In this document: one piece after another, positions 44,962-54,714 of the stretch
Position numbering within the stretch: position 1 is the first letter of the stretch
How the letters are laid out: each line of letters opens with the position of its first letter
From: Closterium sp. Naga37s-1
Taxonomy: Eukaryota > Streptophyta > Zygnematophyceae > Desmidiales > Closteriaceae
Assembly: GCA_947471745.1 (NCBI GenBank)
Contig: CANJKZ010000774.1
Location: forward strand, 1,116,001 to 1,180,000
Direction: 5' to 3'
DNA length: 64,000 bases
Notes under the pieces: generated by a model
The model's database searches: none
Told to the model about the DNA's origin: nothing
Seen by the model: only the letters and a program-made list of their open reading frames with translations
Translations under genes and position numbers: made by a program

Positions 44962-46053
44962 TGTTGGGTGCAAATTCACATTGCACGATATACTGCCGTC
45001 TGTTTATACGAGTATGTATGTAGGACTGCATTTGGGTGTGAATGGAATGTTCATGTGTTTGTTTGCTTTCGCAATTTTTGCTTGATGCATTTGCAGGTAC
45101 TCGCGCAATGTGCGCTTCGGCACAACATTGTACGCGCTATGAACAGTGCAAGCAGAAAGGACGAGCTCGCAAAGGAACCCAAGATGGAAGCTTTGCAGTT
45201 CGGTTGAATTGATTGCGCAGATTCAGTTCTATCCAACTCAAAATTGTACTGTTTTGTTTGGTTGACTATAGTGTAGCAGGGCAGGCACTATAGGGGTACA
45301 ATTTAGGTGAAGGTTGGATGTTGTTTGTTTGTATCTGCATGCTACAGGGCCAGGGGAAACCAGCGGAACCAGCATTTGGCTGGTTGGGCAAAGACAAAAC
45401 AGGTTTTCTTTTTAGGACCTGAACCTGGTTGTTGTTTTCCCAGGTTAGAAAAACAGAACCAGAGGTTGTTTACCAACCTACCACCTGCTGTTTTGTCCAG
45501 CCAGGTTGGTTCTGTTGCTTGGAATTATTTGGGATCATCCGTGGTTGTTCCCAGGTTGATTCCCAAGGTCCTTGCTAGCTAGAACTATAAATTCCTTCTC
45601 TGTTTGTACCTGAATATATTCAAATTGATTCAAGCGAATTCCTTCCTTGCTGGAATTTCATTTCTACGTGGTGCGACGGCAGAATGCTACCAAGTCAACG
45701 CTAGTACGCTAGCACTACGACGCTAGGCCAACGCTGTCCAATTCGTAACTCTGCAATGGCAGAACTTTTCGTGAGGCAACTTGGCTCTTTTGAAAGCTCT
45801 TAGAGTGAGCTTCGATATAGCGAGTTCTCAGCTTAATCCGATCGACGGTCTGCACGGCACGCTGCGCGACGTTCAATGTACTCTTGCTGTTTTGACTAAG
45901 TCCCTCTTGATCCCTCTCTCTACAAACTGGGACCCGAGGATAGGGGCTGGTCTTGTACCAAGCACCCAGGGACCCTTGGAGGTGACGCCGAGGAGAGGTT
46001 TTAAGTTGGATAACATCTTAATAGCCTGAGCTTATTAGGCCATTACACTAACA
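44962..46053 (+). repeat. 3' LTR of B3
   Basis: 1,092 bp, preceded by a polypurine tract (GAGGGGGAGTG). It ends CACTAACA at 46053 with no primer site after it; minus-strand Copia C begins directly. Confidence 0.92.
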
Positions 46054-46401
46054 CCTTCTTCCACTCCTCAGCATCACTACTCTCCAAGGCCTCCTTGAGA
46101 GTTATTGGTTCTCCCGGCATCTCCACCGGAGATGAGAACACGAACGCACATTCCTCAAACTCAGTTTCCTCATCATCTCCGACCATCATTGCTGCTCCGG
46201 CCAGTGCTGACTTGCCCTGCTTTCCCGGTGCATCATAGGTCAGCCTATTAGGTGCTTGAACTCTCCTCTTGCCCCTTCCTCCTCAGTTGCAGGGACATGA
46301 AGGCCTTGGCGTTGCTGCGGGGTGACTCGGATCCGTGGAGCACTCGTAGTGCGAGAAGGAAGTGTCGGTGCACGCTCTCCCCCATTCACAAGGGAAGATT
46401 G
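46054..46401 (-). pseudogene. Copia C linker between integrase and RT (fragment)
   Basis: On the minus strand two frames together read a typical Copia linker ending EPITLKEALESSDAEEWKK, the conserved approach to RT. The fragment is cut at 46053 by the B3 LTR and separated from its integrase (47086-48140) by a truncated B LTR. Confidence 0.8.
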
Positions 46402-47085
46402 TGTTAGGTGCACATTCACATTGTACGACATCCTGCTGTCTGTTCGTTCGAGTATGCGTGTGCGAATGCATTTGGGTGTGAATGGAATGTTCGTGTGTTT
46501 GTTTGTTTTCGCAATTTTTGCTTGATGCATTTGCAGGTACTCGCGCAATGTGCGCTTCGGCACAACATTGTACGCGCTATGACCAGTGCAAGCAGAAAGG
46601 ACGAGCTCACAAAGGAACCCAAGATGGAAGCTTTGCAATTCGGTTGAACTGATTGCGCAGATTCAGTTATATCCAACTCGAAATTGTACTGTTTTGTTTG
46701 GTTGACTATAGTGTAGCAGGGCAAGCACTATAGGGGTACAATTTATGTGAAAGTTGGATGTTGTTTGTCTGTATCTGCATGCTACAGGGCCAGGGGAAAC
46801 CAGCGGAACCAGCATTTGGCTGGTTGGGCAAAGACAAAACAGGTTTTGTTTTTAGGACCTGAACCTGGTTGTTGTTTTCCCAGGTTGGAAAAACAAAACC
46901 AGAGGTTGTTTACCAACCTACCACCTGCTGTTTTTTCCAGCCAGGTTGGTTCTGTTGCTTGGAATTATTTGGGATCATCCGTGGTTGTTCCCAGGTTGAT
47001 TCCCAAGGTCCTTGCTAGCTAGAACTATATATTCCTTCTCTGTTTGTACCCGAATATAGTCAAATTGATTCAAGCAAATTCCTTC
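46402..47085 (+). repeat. Truncated family B LTR (L4)
   Basis: Starts TGTTAGGTGC and follows the B LTR for about 684 bp to GATTCAAGCAAATTCCTTC, then stops about 400 bp short. It interrupts element C. I see no target duplication, so a deletion probably accompanied or followed insertion. Confidence 0.88.
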
Positions 47086-48140
47086 TCCGCCTTCCAATCC
47101 TTATACATCAGGTTCTCCATGAATTTGCAGTCCCTGCTCACCAAGAATTTCTTGGTGAATGGGTCCCAAAGAAGCCACCCCTTCTTGTTTTGAGCCATGC
47201 CCAAGTGCACAGCCCATATCGCCTTGGCAGCGAGCTTGTTGTGCCGCAGATGCTTAGGTACGAGCGCCATGCGCATGCACCCGAACACCCCAAGCATATC
47301 CACCGCTGGCTTACTTTCAATCCACTCCATATAGGGCACCCATATTTCTGCTCCCACATGAGTGAAGGCTCTGTTCTTGGCCACACACGCACTCCGCATC
47401 GCATCAGGCCAGAAGTAGTCGGGTAGCCCGGCTTCAATGAGCAACCCGCGTGCCGTCTCCGTGATTGTGCAGTTCACTCGCTCGGCGATGCCGTTCATTG
47501 CAGGGGAGTATGGCCTTATGCCATTCTTCTTCAGCCACAATCCGAACTCCTTGCTCAAGAAATCTCCCCCTCGATCGGTGCGGATTGACTTGACTAGTCG
47601 GTCTTGTAGCCGCTCCACCATCGGCAACCAATCAGTCTTCACCGTTTCAGCCACATCGCTCTTCTTGGACAGCACATACACCGAGGTCATGCGCGTGTAG
47701 ACATCCACAATGGTGAGGAAATACTCTGCTCCAGCAGCTCCGAGCTTCAAGGGGCCCACCACGTCCATCACCACCTCATCAAGTGGTGCCTTAGCCGTTC
47801 TCTCCGAACTCGAGAACGGGAAACGGGTGAACTTGGCTTGCATGCATGTGAGGCAGCCAAGAACCTCCGTGGGCTCCCCCTTCAGACATATGCCAGCAAC
47901 CATCTCATTCTTCACTAGCTGCTGCAAGATGGGCAGGGCCACATGCCCCGTTCGCCGATGCAAAGTCAACCAATCACACTCCCCCGTAGCCGAAGTCGGA
48001 TCGGAGAACGCCACACTCGCAATAGTGCCCCACATGCTCTCTCCGTAGTCCTCCTCCGCTTCTGCCTTGGAGTTCTCTTCATCCTTGAGCTGCTTCTTAG
48101 CTGCTGCACCACTCTCCTTATGTTCACCGAGCGTGCTGGC
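47086..48140 (-). pseudogene. Copia C integrase (fragment, frame intact)
   Basis: The minus-strand frame carries a complete integrase module: HHCC zinc region (LHRRTGHVALPI ... CLTCMQAKF), core with VVMDVVGP, SIRTDRGGDF and NGIAERVN (DDE residues all present), and the C-terminus (VFGCMRMALVPKHLRHNKL, GWLLWDPFTKKF). It is clearly diverged from family B integrase. The frame runs on without stop into the antisense of the neighbouring B LTR (to 48269), an accidental fusion. Gag, RT and LTRs of C are not in the window. Confidence 0.88.
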
Positions 48141-49232
48141 TGTTGGGTGCAAATTCACATTGCACGACATCCTGCCGTCTGTTTGTATGAGTATGCGTGT
48201 GCGAATGCATTTGGGTGTGAATGGAATGTTAGTGTGTTTGTTTGCTTTCGAAATGGTCGCTTGATGCATTTACAGGTACTCGTGCAATGTGCGCTTCAGC
48301 ACAACATTGTATGCGCTATGAACAGTGCAAGCAGAAAGGACGAGCTCGCAAACGAACCCAAGATGGAAGCTTTGCAGTTCGGTTGAATTGAATGCGCAGA
48401 TTCAGTTCTATCCAACTCGAATTTGTAGTTTTTTGCTTGGTTAACTATAGTGTACCAGGGCAGGCACTATAGGGGTACAATTTAGGTGAAGGTTGGATTT
48501 TGTTTGTCTGTATCTGCATGCTATAGGGCCAGGGGAAACCAGCGGAACCAGCATTTGGCTGGTTGGGCAAAGACAAAACAGTTTCTCTTTTTAGGACCTG
48601 AACCTGGTTGTTGTTTTCCCAGGTTGGAAAAACAGAACCAGAGGTTGTTTACCAACCTACCACCTGCTGTTTTGTCCAGCCAGGTTGGTTTTGTTGCTTG
48701 GAATTATTTGGGATCATCCCTGGTTGTTCCCAGGTTGATTCCCAAGGTCCTTGCTAGCTTGAACTATATAGTCCTTCTCTGTTTGCATCTGGATATATTC
48801 AAATTGATTCAAGCGAATTCCTTCCTTGCTGGAATTTCATTTCTACGCGGTGCGACGGCAGAATGCTACTGAGTCAACGCTAGTATGCTAGCACTACGAC
48901 GCTAGGCCAGCGCTGTCCTATTCGTAACTCTGCAATGGCAGAACTTTTCGCGAGGCAACTTGGCTCTTTTGAAAGCTCTTAGAGTGAGCTTCGATATAGC
49001 GAGTTCTCAGCTTAATCTGATCGACGGTCTGCACGGCACGCTGCGCGACGTTCAAGGTACTCTTGCTGTTTTGACTAAGTCCCTCTCGATCCCTCTCTCT
49101 ACAAACTGGGACCCGAGGATAGGGGCTGGTCTTGTACCAAGCACCCAGGGACCCTTGGAGGTGACCCCGAGGAGAGGTTTTAAGTTGGATAACGTCTTAA
49201 TAGCCTGAGTTTATTAGGCACTTACACCAACA
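48141..49232 (+). repeat. 5' LTR of B5
   Basis: 1,092 bp, TGTTGGGTGC to TACACCAACA. A TATA-like ACTATATAG lies near 48763. The primer site TGGTATCAGAGC follows at 49236-49247. Confidence 0.92.
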
Positions 49233-49263
49233 AGCTGGTATCAGAGCTGCGTTATAGGTAGCT

Positions 49264-49530
49264 ATGGCGGGAAATGCCTCGGCGGGAGCTGGTGAATCTT
49301 CAGCCCAAGATCGTAGCGGCAGCCAGGATTCTGGTGTTTCGGCTCTTAGAATAACGAGGGAATGATGCATTTGGGCAAAAGAGGGGGGGTACAAGAAGAA
49401 TGTCGAGATAAATTCTGTTTCGGCGCCAAGGGGAGCGCGAACAAACCAGGGCTCGCTGATCAAGGAACTGCTGAAAAACTTTACCGTCGAGAAGTTCAAT
49501 TGTGAGGGCTATGATGATTGGGCCTGGAAA
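49264..49530 (+). pseudogene. B5 gag N-terminus with a family A LTR scar
   Basis: The ATG at 49264 starts the family B gag, as in B6, B8 and B10. After 26 codons a 76-bp piece of family A LTR (49344-49419) lies between two copies of TCGGC (49339-49343 and 49420-49424). The insertion keeps frame but brings a TGA at 49363-49365. Downstream of the scar the frame is open into 49531. Confidence 0.85.
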
Positions 49531-52500
49531 ATGCAACTTTACTTCCGTCAGATTGGTTTTCTGAAACTAATGATTGGGGAGGAGCCTAGACCGAGTGACC
49601 CCGCGCTGCAGGAAGATTGGGACGAGCGCGCCTCGGCTGGCTACTACTTGATGTCGCAGAGTTTGGAGCTGAACCAGCGTCACCACGTCATGCACCTGCT
49701 GCCGGAGGTTGATTGCGGTCCAAAGGCGTGGACCGTGTTGAAGGAGCTGCATGCCCCGACCTCCGTTGTCGCAACGTTGATGCTGGAGAGGGAGCTGTCT
49801 GCGTTGCGCTTGAGCGAGGGAGAGCCGGTGCAACCTGTTTTGGACAAAATGCGCGACCTCTACGCGAAGCTGGCGACCGCGGGAATCACCTACCCGGAAC
49901 AGACCAAGTGCTTGAAGATGCTCTCGTTGCTGCCGGAATCGTGGCTTCGATTCACGAGCGGATTGAGCCTGCCGCAGAACCAGAGCTTGTGGACGCTCGA
50001 GTGGGTGCGGACGAAGATTCTGGAGGAGGACTTCCGTCGCCGCCAACTGAGGGATGGAGAGGACGGCAGCAGCGGCTACGGGATGCAAGGGAGCAAACGT
50101 GGCAGAGGACGTGGCTTCAGTGGTGCTGGACGCGGTGCAATGAAGGACGACGACTCCAACGACCAACAAGGAGGTACCGGTTGGGGTCGTGGTGCGAAAT
50201 CTGGACGTGGGGGCAAGTCGGGTGCTGGTGGCAAAATGAAAGGGAGTTGCTGGTATTATGAGAAGGAGGGGCACCCCTGGTTTTTGTGTTATAAGAAACC
50301 CGATGGATGGACCCCCCAGAATCGTCACCAGGATGGCAGCGCGCGGAGGAACCAGAAAAACGGCGCGAACATAGTCGCCGATTTGTCCGACAACAACCCG
50401 AAGAGCAACGGCGGTGCAGAGAAGAAGAAGGAGCGAACCGCGGGCCAGTTCTTCCATATTGGAGAGCAGGGGGAGCAAGGAGACGCCTCTGCAAAGGTTG
50501 GAGCAGAGCTGCATCCCCTGGACCATTGGGTGTTGGACACGGGCGCTGCTTGGACGATGACGCCGCGCAAGGAGCTGCTTGATGACGTACGATCTGCACC
50601 GATCAATGAGGTGTGCTCTGCCTCTGGACACGCGCTGAAGGTGGCTGGTGCGGGACGAGCTGCATTCAAAGGAGCGGATGGCAAGCCGGTGGTGCTACAC
50701 GACGTTCTCCTTGTTCCTGATCTCAAGGCCAACCTCATCTCCCTCCGTAAGCTTGCCAAGGCTGGGGTGAGCACTAGCACGGATGGGGCACGCACGTACA
50801 AAGGGCAGCTGGGAAATCGGGTGCTTTGGGATCTGCACGAGAGCAAGGATGTGTACAGATCGATGTGGCAGCTGCCGGCATTGGCGTGGCACGGTGGGGG
50901 GCAGGCTGGAGAGGGGTCTGCATCCCAGGGGGAGTGCAACGCCGTTGGAGGGGTTGGTGTGAAAGTGTCGGCCAGATCTGGGGAGACGGATTGGGCAACG
51001 GCACACCGACGCTTGGGGCATGTGGCAATGCCTTTGTTGAAGCAGCTAGAGAAGGATGGAGCCGTCAAGGGTTTGAAGCTGAACGGACAGCCTCCCGATG
51101 AGAACTGTGAAATCTGTTTGCTCTCAAAATTCTCTCGTTTCCCCTATCATAGCGTGACTGGCAGGAGCAAGAAGCCTTTGGAGCTGGTTCACATGGACTT
51201 TGTAGGGCCGCTGCCGGTGCAAGGGCACAAGGGGGAGCGGTATTTCCTAACCGTTGTGGATGATTGGAGCAGACTCATGTGGGCGTATCCGCTGAAGCAA
51301 AAGGACCACGCCGCCTCTACGATACAGGAAGATTGGCTGCCATTCGTGGAGAAGCAAGCGGAGTGTGTAGTGAAGCGGATTATGACAGACCGGGGTGGAG
51401 AATTCCTTGGAGCTGAGATGACGGCCTGGCTCAAGAAGCAGGGCATTCAGAGGGAGCTGACCACGGCTTACACCCCGCAGTCCAACGGTGTAGCAGAACG
51501 GGCGAACTGGACCATTCTGGAGACAGCTAGGGCGCTGCTCATAGAATCAGGGGTGGGCAATTCCATGTGGCCCCATGCTGTTCGGCACGCTACCGTTGCT
51601 AGGAACAGGGTGCTCACTAAGGTTGGTAATGAATCGTGGGTGCCGCTGGAGAGGTGGCTTGGGAGGAAGCCGCCGGTGGACATGCTGAGGGTGTTTGGTT
51701 GCATGGCAGTCGCCCACGTCCCCAAGAAGTATCGAAGTAAGTTGGGGGCGAGTGCAATCTGGTGTGTGCATTTGGGGCTGGCTGCTGAGAGCAAGGGATG
51801 GCTGCTGTGGGAACCATCCAAGGGTGTGTTGTTTGACAGCAGGGATGTAAAGTTTGTTGAGGGCAGGATGTATGGGGGCTGGAAGAAACAGCCGGAGACT
51901 AAGGTGTCCCAGCAGATGGAGCAGATCACCATGCAGATGGACCTGACTCCTAGTGTGTGGGAGGAGGGAGAGGAGGCAGCTGCAGAGGGTGGTGATGGAG
52001 AGAAGGTGCAGGAGGCACCTGCTCGTGGAGGAGATGATGTGGAGACTAGTGGTAGCACCAAGGAAGCTGCTGGATCTGAGGGAGGAGAACAGCAGCAGGG
52101 AAAAACTAAGGTTCCTGCGCTACCATCAAGGAGGAAGCCGAAGGGTGTCGTTATGAGGGGATGGGAGACACCCGTCTCCAGGCCAGGACGTACCCGTATG
52201 GCCACTATGAAGCTGACTGCAGGAGCTGATGTAGCAGAGAAGCAGCTTGGGAATGAGGAGGCATTGCTGATTCTACCACATGGCTATGACCCGGATGAGG
52301 AGGATGAACCTGCCTACTGTTTTCATGCCCCTGCACCAGAGCAATCAGCAAGCATGGAGGAGGCATTAGCTGGACCAGATAGGGAGAAGTGGCTGGTTTC
52401 TATGGATGCTGAGTACCAGAGCCTGCTAGAGAATGGGACATGGGATCTGGTGGTGCTGCCTGAAGGGAAGAAAGCCGTACAGTGCAAGTGGGTGCTAAGG

Positions 52501-53931
52501 ATCAAGACCGATGACAAGGGACAGGTCACCATCTACAAGAGTAGGCTGGTGGCTAAGGGGTTTATGCAGAAGGAGAAGCAGGACTTCAATGAGATCTTTG
52601 CTCCCACTGCCAAACCCCCTACCCTCCGTGTCTTGTTGGCAGATGCAGCCGTTAGTAACAAATCTATCATCCAGATGGATATATCAACGGCATTCCTCAA
52701 TGTGTACATGACGCAGCCGCCTGGGTATGAGGATGGTACAGGCAGGGTGTGCAGGCAGAAAAAGTCCATCTACGGCTTGAAGCAGGCGCCACGCTGCTGG
52801 TATCAGAAGTTGGCAGCTGTTTTAGAGGAGATGGGATTCAGGACCAGCAGCTGTGATGAGAGCCTCTTTCTCAAGGGGGAGGGGGAGAAGCTGGTGCTGT
52901 TTCTGGTCTACGTGGACGACATTCTTCTCTTCAGCAGCAGCATGAAGGAGATCCAGAAAGTGCAGCAGCAGCTGATGAAGAACTTCAAGTGCAAGACCCT
53001 TGGGGAGGTAAAGTACTACCTCGGGATGCACGTGGAGAGGGATCTGGATCACAGGTGGTTGAAGCTGCACCAGAAGAAGTTCATCAAGGAGCTGGGGGAG
53101 AAGTATGGGATTGAGAATGAGCACAAGGTTGCAACTCCCCTGCCAGCAGAATTCAAGCTTGTGAAGGCAGCAGAGGATGAAGGGGTTGAAGCCGAGGAGC
53201 AGCAGCAATTTCAGTCCTTGGTGGGCAGCCTCTTGTATGCTGTGGTTCATACGAGGCCCGACATCTCTTTCTCGGTTGGGCAGCTGGCTAGGGTGGTGCA
53301 GAATCCATCAGAGGAGCAGGTGGATGCAGCTGAGCGTGTGGTGAAGTACCTGAACTCTCACCCAAGCATTGGAGTTCAATACTCCGCATCTGCACAGGTG
53401 GAGCAGAAAGGGGTTGAGGTGCTGAAACAGAAGGGGGAGCGGCTTGGAGAAGGCAAGCTGATTCTCACTTGCTTTAGCGATGCTACGTGGGCTTCTGAGA
53501 AGGACGATTCCTCATCTGTGGGAGGATACATCTGCGTAGTTGGGGGAGGACCTCTTAGTTGGAGATCCAAGAAGCAGACGGAGACGGCACTCTCCTCTGT
53601 TGAATCAGAGTACATGGCAATGTTCCATGGGGTGAAGGAGGTGATTTGGCTGAGGAGGCTGTTAGAGGAGATTGGCCAGGAGCAGAAGGTTGTTACGCCG
53701 CTGTTTTGTGATAGCAAGGGGGCTCTTGGGATGGCCAGGAACGCTGTGCTTCATGGGCTGAACAAGTTGATGGGTATCAAGTGGCACTGGCTGCGTAAGG
53801 AGGTGAAGAGGGGGACGGTGAATCCGATCTACATCAAGACTCACCAGCAGCCAGCGGACTTCCTCACCAAGAGGCTTGCGGATGAGCCTCATTGGCGTTG
53901 TGTGCGCATGAGTGGAATGAGCATGAACTAG
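49531..53931 (+). CDS. Copia B5 gag-pol polyprotein, nearly intact (1,466 codons)
   Basis: The longest frame of the window. From the Met at 49531: gag (residues 1-235), CCHC knuckle with its second Cys changed to Tyr (C240, Y243, H248, C253), protease DTG (336-338), pre-integrase zinc region, integrase D556, D620, E656 (D-D-35-E spacing), a Glu/Gly-rich linker, RT with YVDD at 1127-1130, and RNase H (SDATWAS, SSVESEYMAM, CDSKGALGM, ADFLTKRLADEP). An in-frame 18-bp deletion removes six residues of the RT motif after MDISTAFLN, compared with B1 and B3. The natural start is 89 codons upstream and blocked by the TGA in the scar. Probably inactive alone, but the best template of the family here. 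Confidence 0.9.
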   Translation: MQLYFRQIGFLKLMIGEEPRPSDPALQEDWDERASAGYYLMSQSLELNQRHHVMHLLPEVDCGPKAWTVLKELHAPTSVVATLMLERELSALRLSEGEPVQPVLDKMRDLYAKLATAGITYPEQTKCLKMLSLLPESWLRFTSGLSLPQNQSLWTLEWVRTKILEEDFRRRQLRDGEDGSSGYGMQGSKRGRGRGFSGAGRGAMKDDDSNDQQGGTGWGRGAKSGRGGKSGAGGKMKGSCWYYEKEGHPWFLCYKKPDGWTPQNRHQDGSARRNQKNGANIVADLSDNNPKSNGGAEKKKERTAGQFFHIGEQGEQGDASAKVGAELHPLDHWVLDTGAAWTMTPRKELLDDVRSAPINEVCSASGHALKVAGAGRAAFKGADGKPVVLHDVLLVPDLKANLISLRKLAKAGVSTSTDGARTYKGQLGNRVLWDLHESKDVYRSMWQLPALAWHGGGQAGEGSASQGECNAVGGVGVKVSARSGETDWATAHRRLGHVAMPLLKQLEKDGAVKGLKLNGQPPDENCEICLLSKFSRFPYHSVTGRSKKPLELVHMDFVGPLPVQGHKGERYFLTVVDDWSRLMWAYPLKQKDHAASTIQEDWLPFVEKQAECVVKRIMTDRGGEFLGAEMTAWLKKQGIQRELTTAYTPQSNGVAERANWTILETARALLIESGVGNSMWPHAVRHATVARNRVLTKVGNESWVPLERWLGRKPPVDMLRVFGCMAVAHVPKKYRSKLGASAIWCVHLGLAAESKGWLLWEPSKGVLFDSRDVKFVEGRMYGGWKKQPETKVSQQMEQITMQMDLTPSVWEEGEEAAAEGGDGEKVQEAPARGGDDVETSGSTKEAAGSEGGEQQQGKTKVPALPSRRKPKGVVMRGWETPVSRPGRTRMATMKLTAGADVAEKQLGNEEALLILPHGYDPDEEDEPAYCFHAPAPEQSASMEEALAGPDREKWLVSMDAEYQSLLENGTWDLVVLPEGKKAVQCKWVLRIKTDDKGQVTIYKSRLVAKGFMQKEKQDFNEIFAPTAKPPTLRVLLADAAVSNKSIIQMDISTAFLNVYMTQPPGYEDGTGRVCRQKKSIYGLKQAPRCWYQKLAAVLEEMGFRTSSCDESLFLKGEGEKLVLFLVYVDDILLFSSSMKEIQKVQQQLMKNFKCKTLGEVKYYLGMHVERDLDHRWLKLHQKKFIKELGEKYGIENEHKVATPLPAEFKLVKAAEDEGVEAEEQQQFQSLVGSLLYAVVHTRPDISFSVGQLARVVQNPSEEQVDAAERVVKYLNSHPSIGVQYSASAQVEQKGVEVLKQKGERLGEGKLILTCFSDATWASEKDDSSSVGGYICVVGGGPLSWRSKKQTETALSSVESEYMAMFHGVKEVIWLRRLLEEIGQEQKVVTPLFCDSKGALGMARNAVLHGLNKLMGIKWHWLRKEVKRGTVNPIYIKTHQQPADFLTKRLADEPHWRCVRMSGMSMN

Positions 53932-53960
53932 CATGGAATGTTGGGGATGTAGCCGGCAAG

Positions 53961-53973
53961 CTGAGGGGGGGTG
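53961..53973 (+). other. Polypurine tract of B5
   Basis: CTGAGGGGGGGTG stands directly before the LTR; equivalent tracts precede the LTRs at 31650 and 44962. Confidence 0.75.
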
Positions 53974-54668
53974 TGTTGGGTGCAAATTCATATTGCACGA
54001 CATCCTGCCGTCTGTTTGTACGAGTATGCGTGTGCGAATGCGTTTGGGTGTTTCTTCACAATGTGCATCAGAACCAGAGGTTGTTTACCAACCTACCATC
54101 TGCTGTTTTGTCCAACCAGGTTGGTTCTGTTGCTTGGAATTATTTGGGATCATCCCTGGTTGTTCCCAGGTTGATTCCCAAGGTCCTTGCTAGCTAGAAC
54201 TATATATTCCTTCTCTGTTTGCACCTGGATATATTCAAATTGATTCAAGCGAATTCTTTCCTTGCTGGAATTTCATTTCTACGCGGTGCGACGGCAGAAT
54301 GCTACCGAGTCAATACTAGTACGCTAGCACTACGACGCTAGGCAAACGCTATACGAACCATAACTTTGCAATAGCAGAACCTTTCACGAGGCAACTTGGC
54401 TCTTTTGAAAGCGCTTAGAGTGAGCTTCGATGTAGCGAGTTCTCAACTTAATCTGATCAACGGTCTGCACGGCACGCTGCGCGATGTTCAAGGTACTCTT
54501 GTTGTTTTGACTAAGTCCCTCTTGATCCTTCTCTCTACAAACTCGGACCCGAGGATAGGGGCTGGTCTTGTACCAAGCATCCAGGGACCCTTGGAGGTGA
54601 CCCCGAGGAGAGTTTTTAAGTTGGATAACATCTTAATAGCCTGAGTTTATTAGGCCCTTACACCAACA
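53974..54668 (+). repeat. Internally deleted LTR shared by B5 and B6 (L6)
   Basis: 695 bp with intact ends but about 400 bp missing near 54053, with a short filler at the join. It is 3' LTR of B5 and 5' LTR of B6, whose primer site (54672-54683) follows. Confidence 0.9.
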
Positions 54669-54714
54669 AGCTGGTATCAGAGCTGCGTTATAGTGATTCT
54701 CGTTATAGGTAGCT

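Noticed and set aside
48486..49208. Frames of 82-128 codons recurring in all B LTRs (types KVGCCLSVSACYRARG and ALLKALRVSFDI)
   Set aside because: They recur because the LTRs are near-identical DNA; several begin at non-ATG codons and some copies break them. Not counted as genes without evidence of selection on codons.
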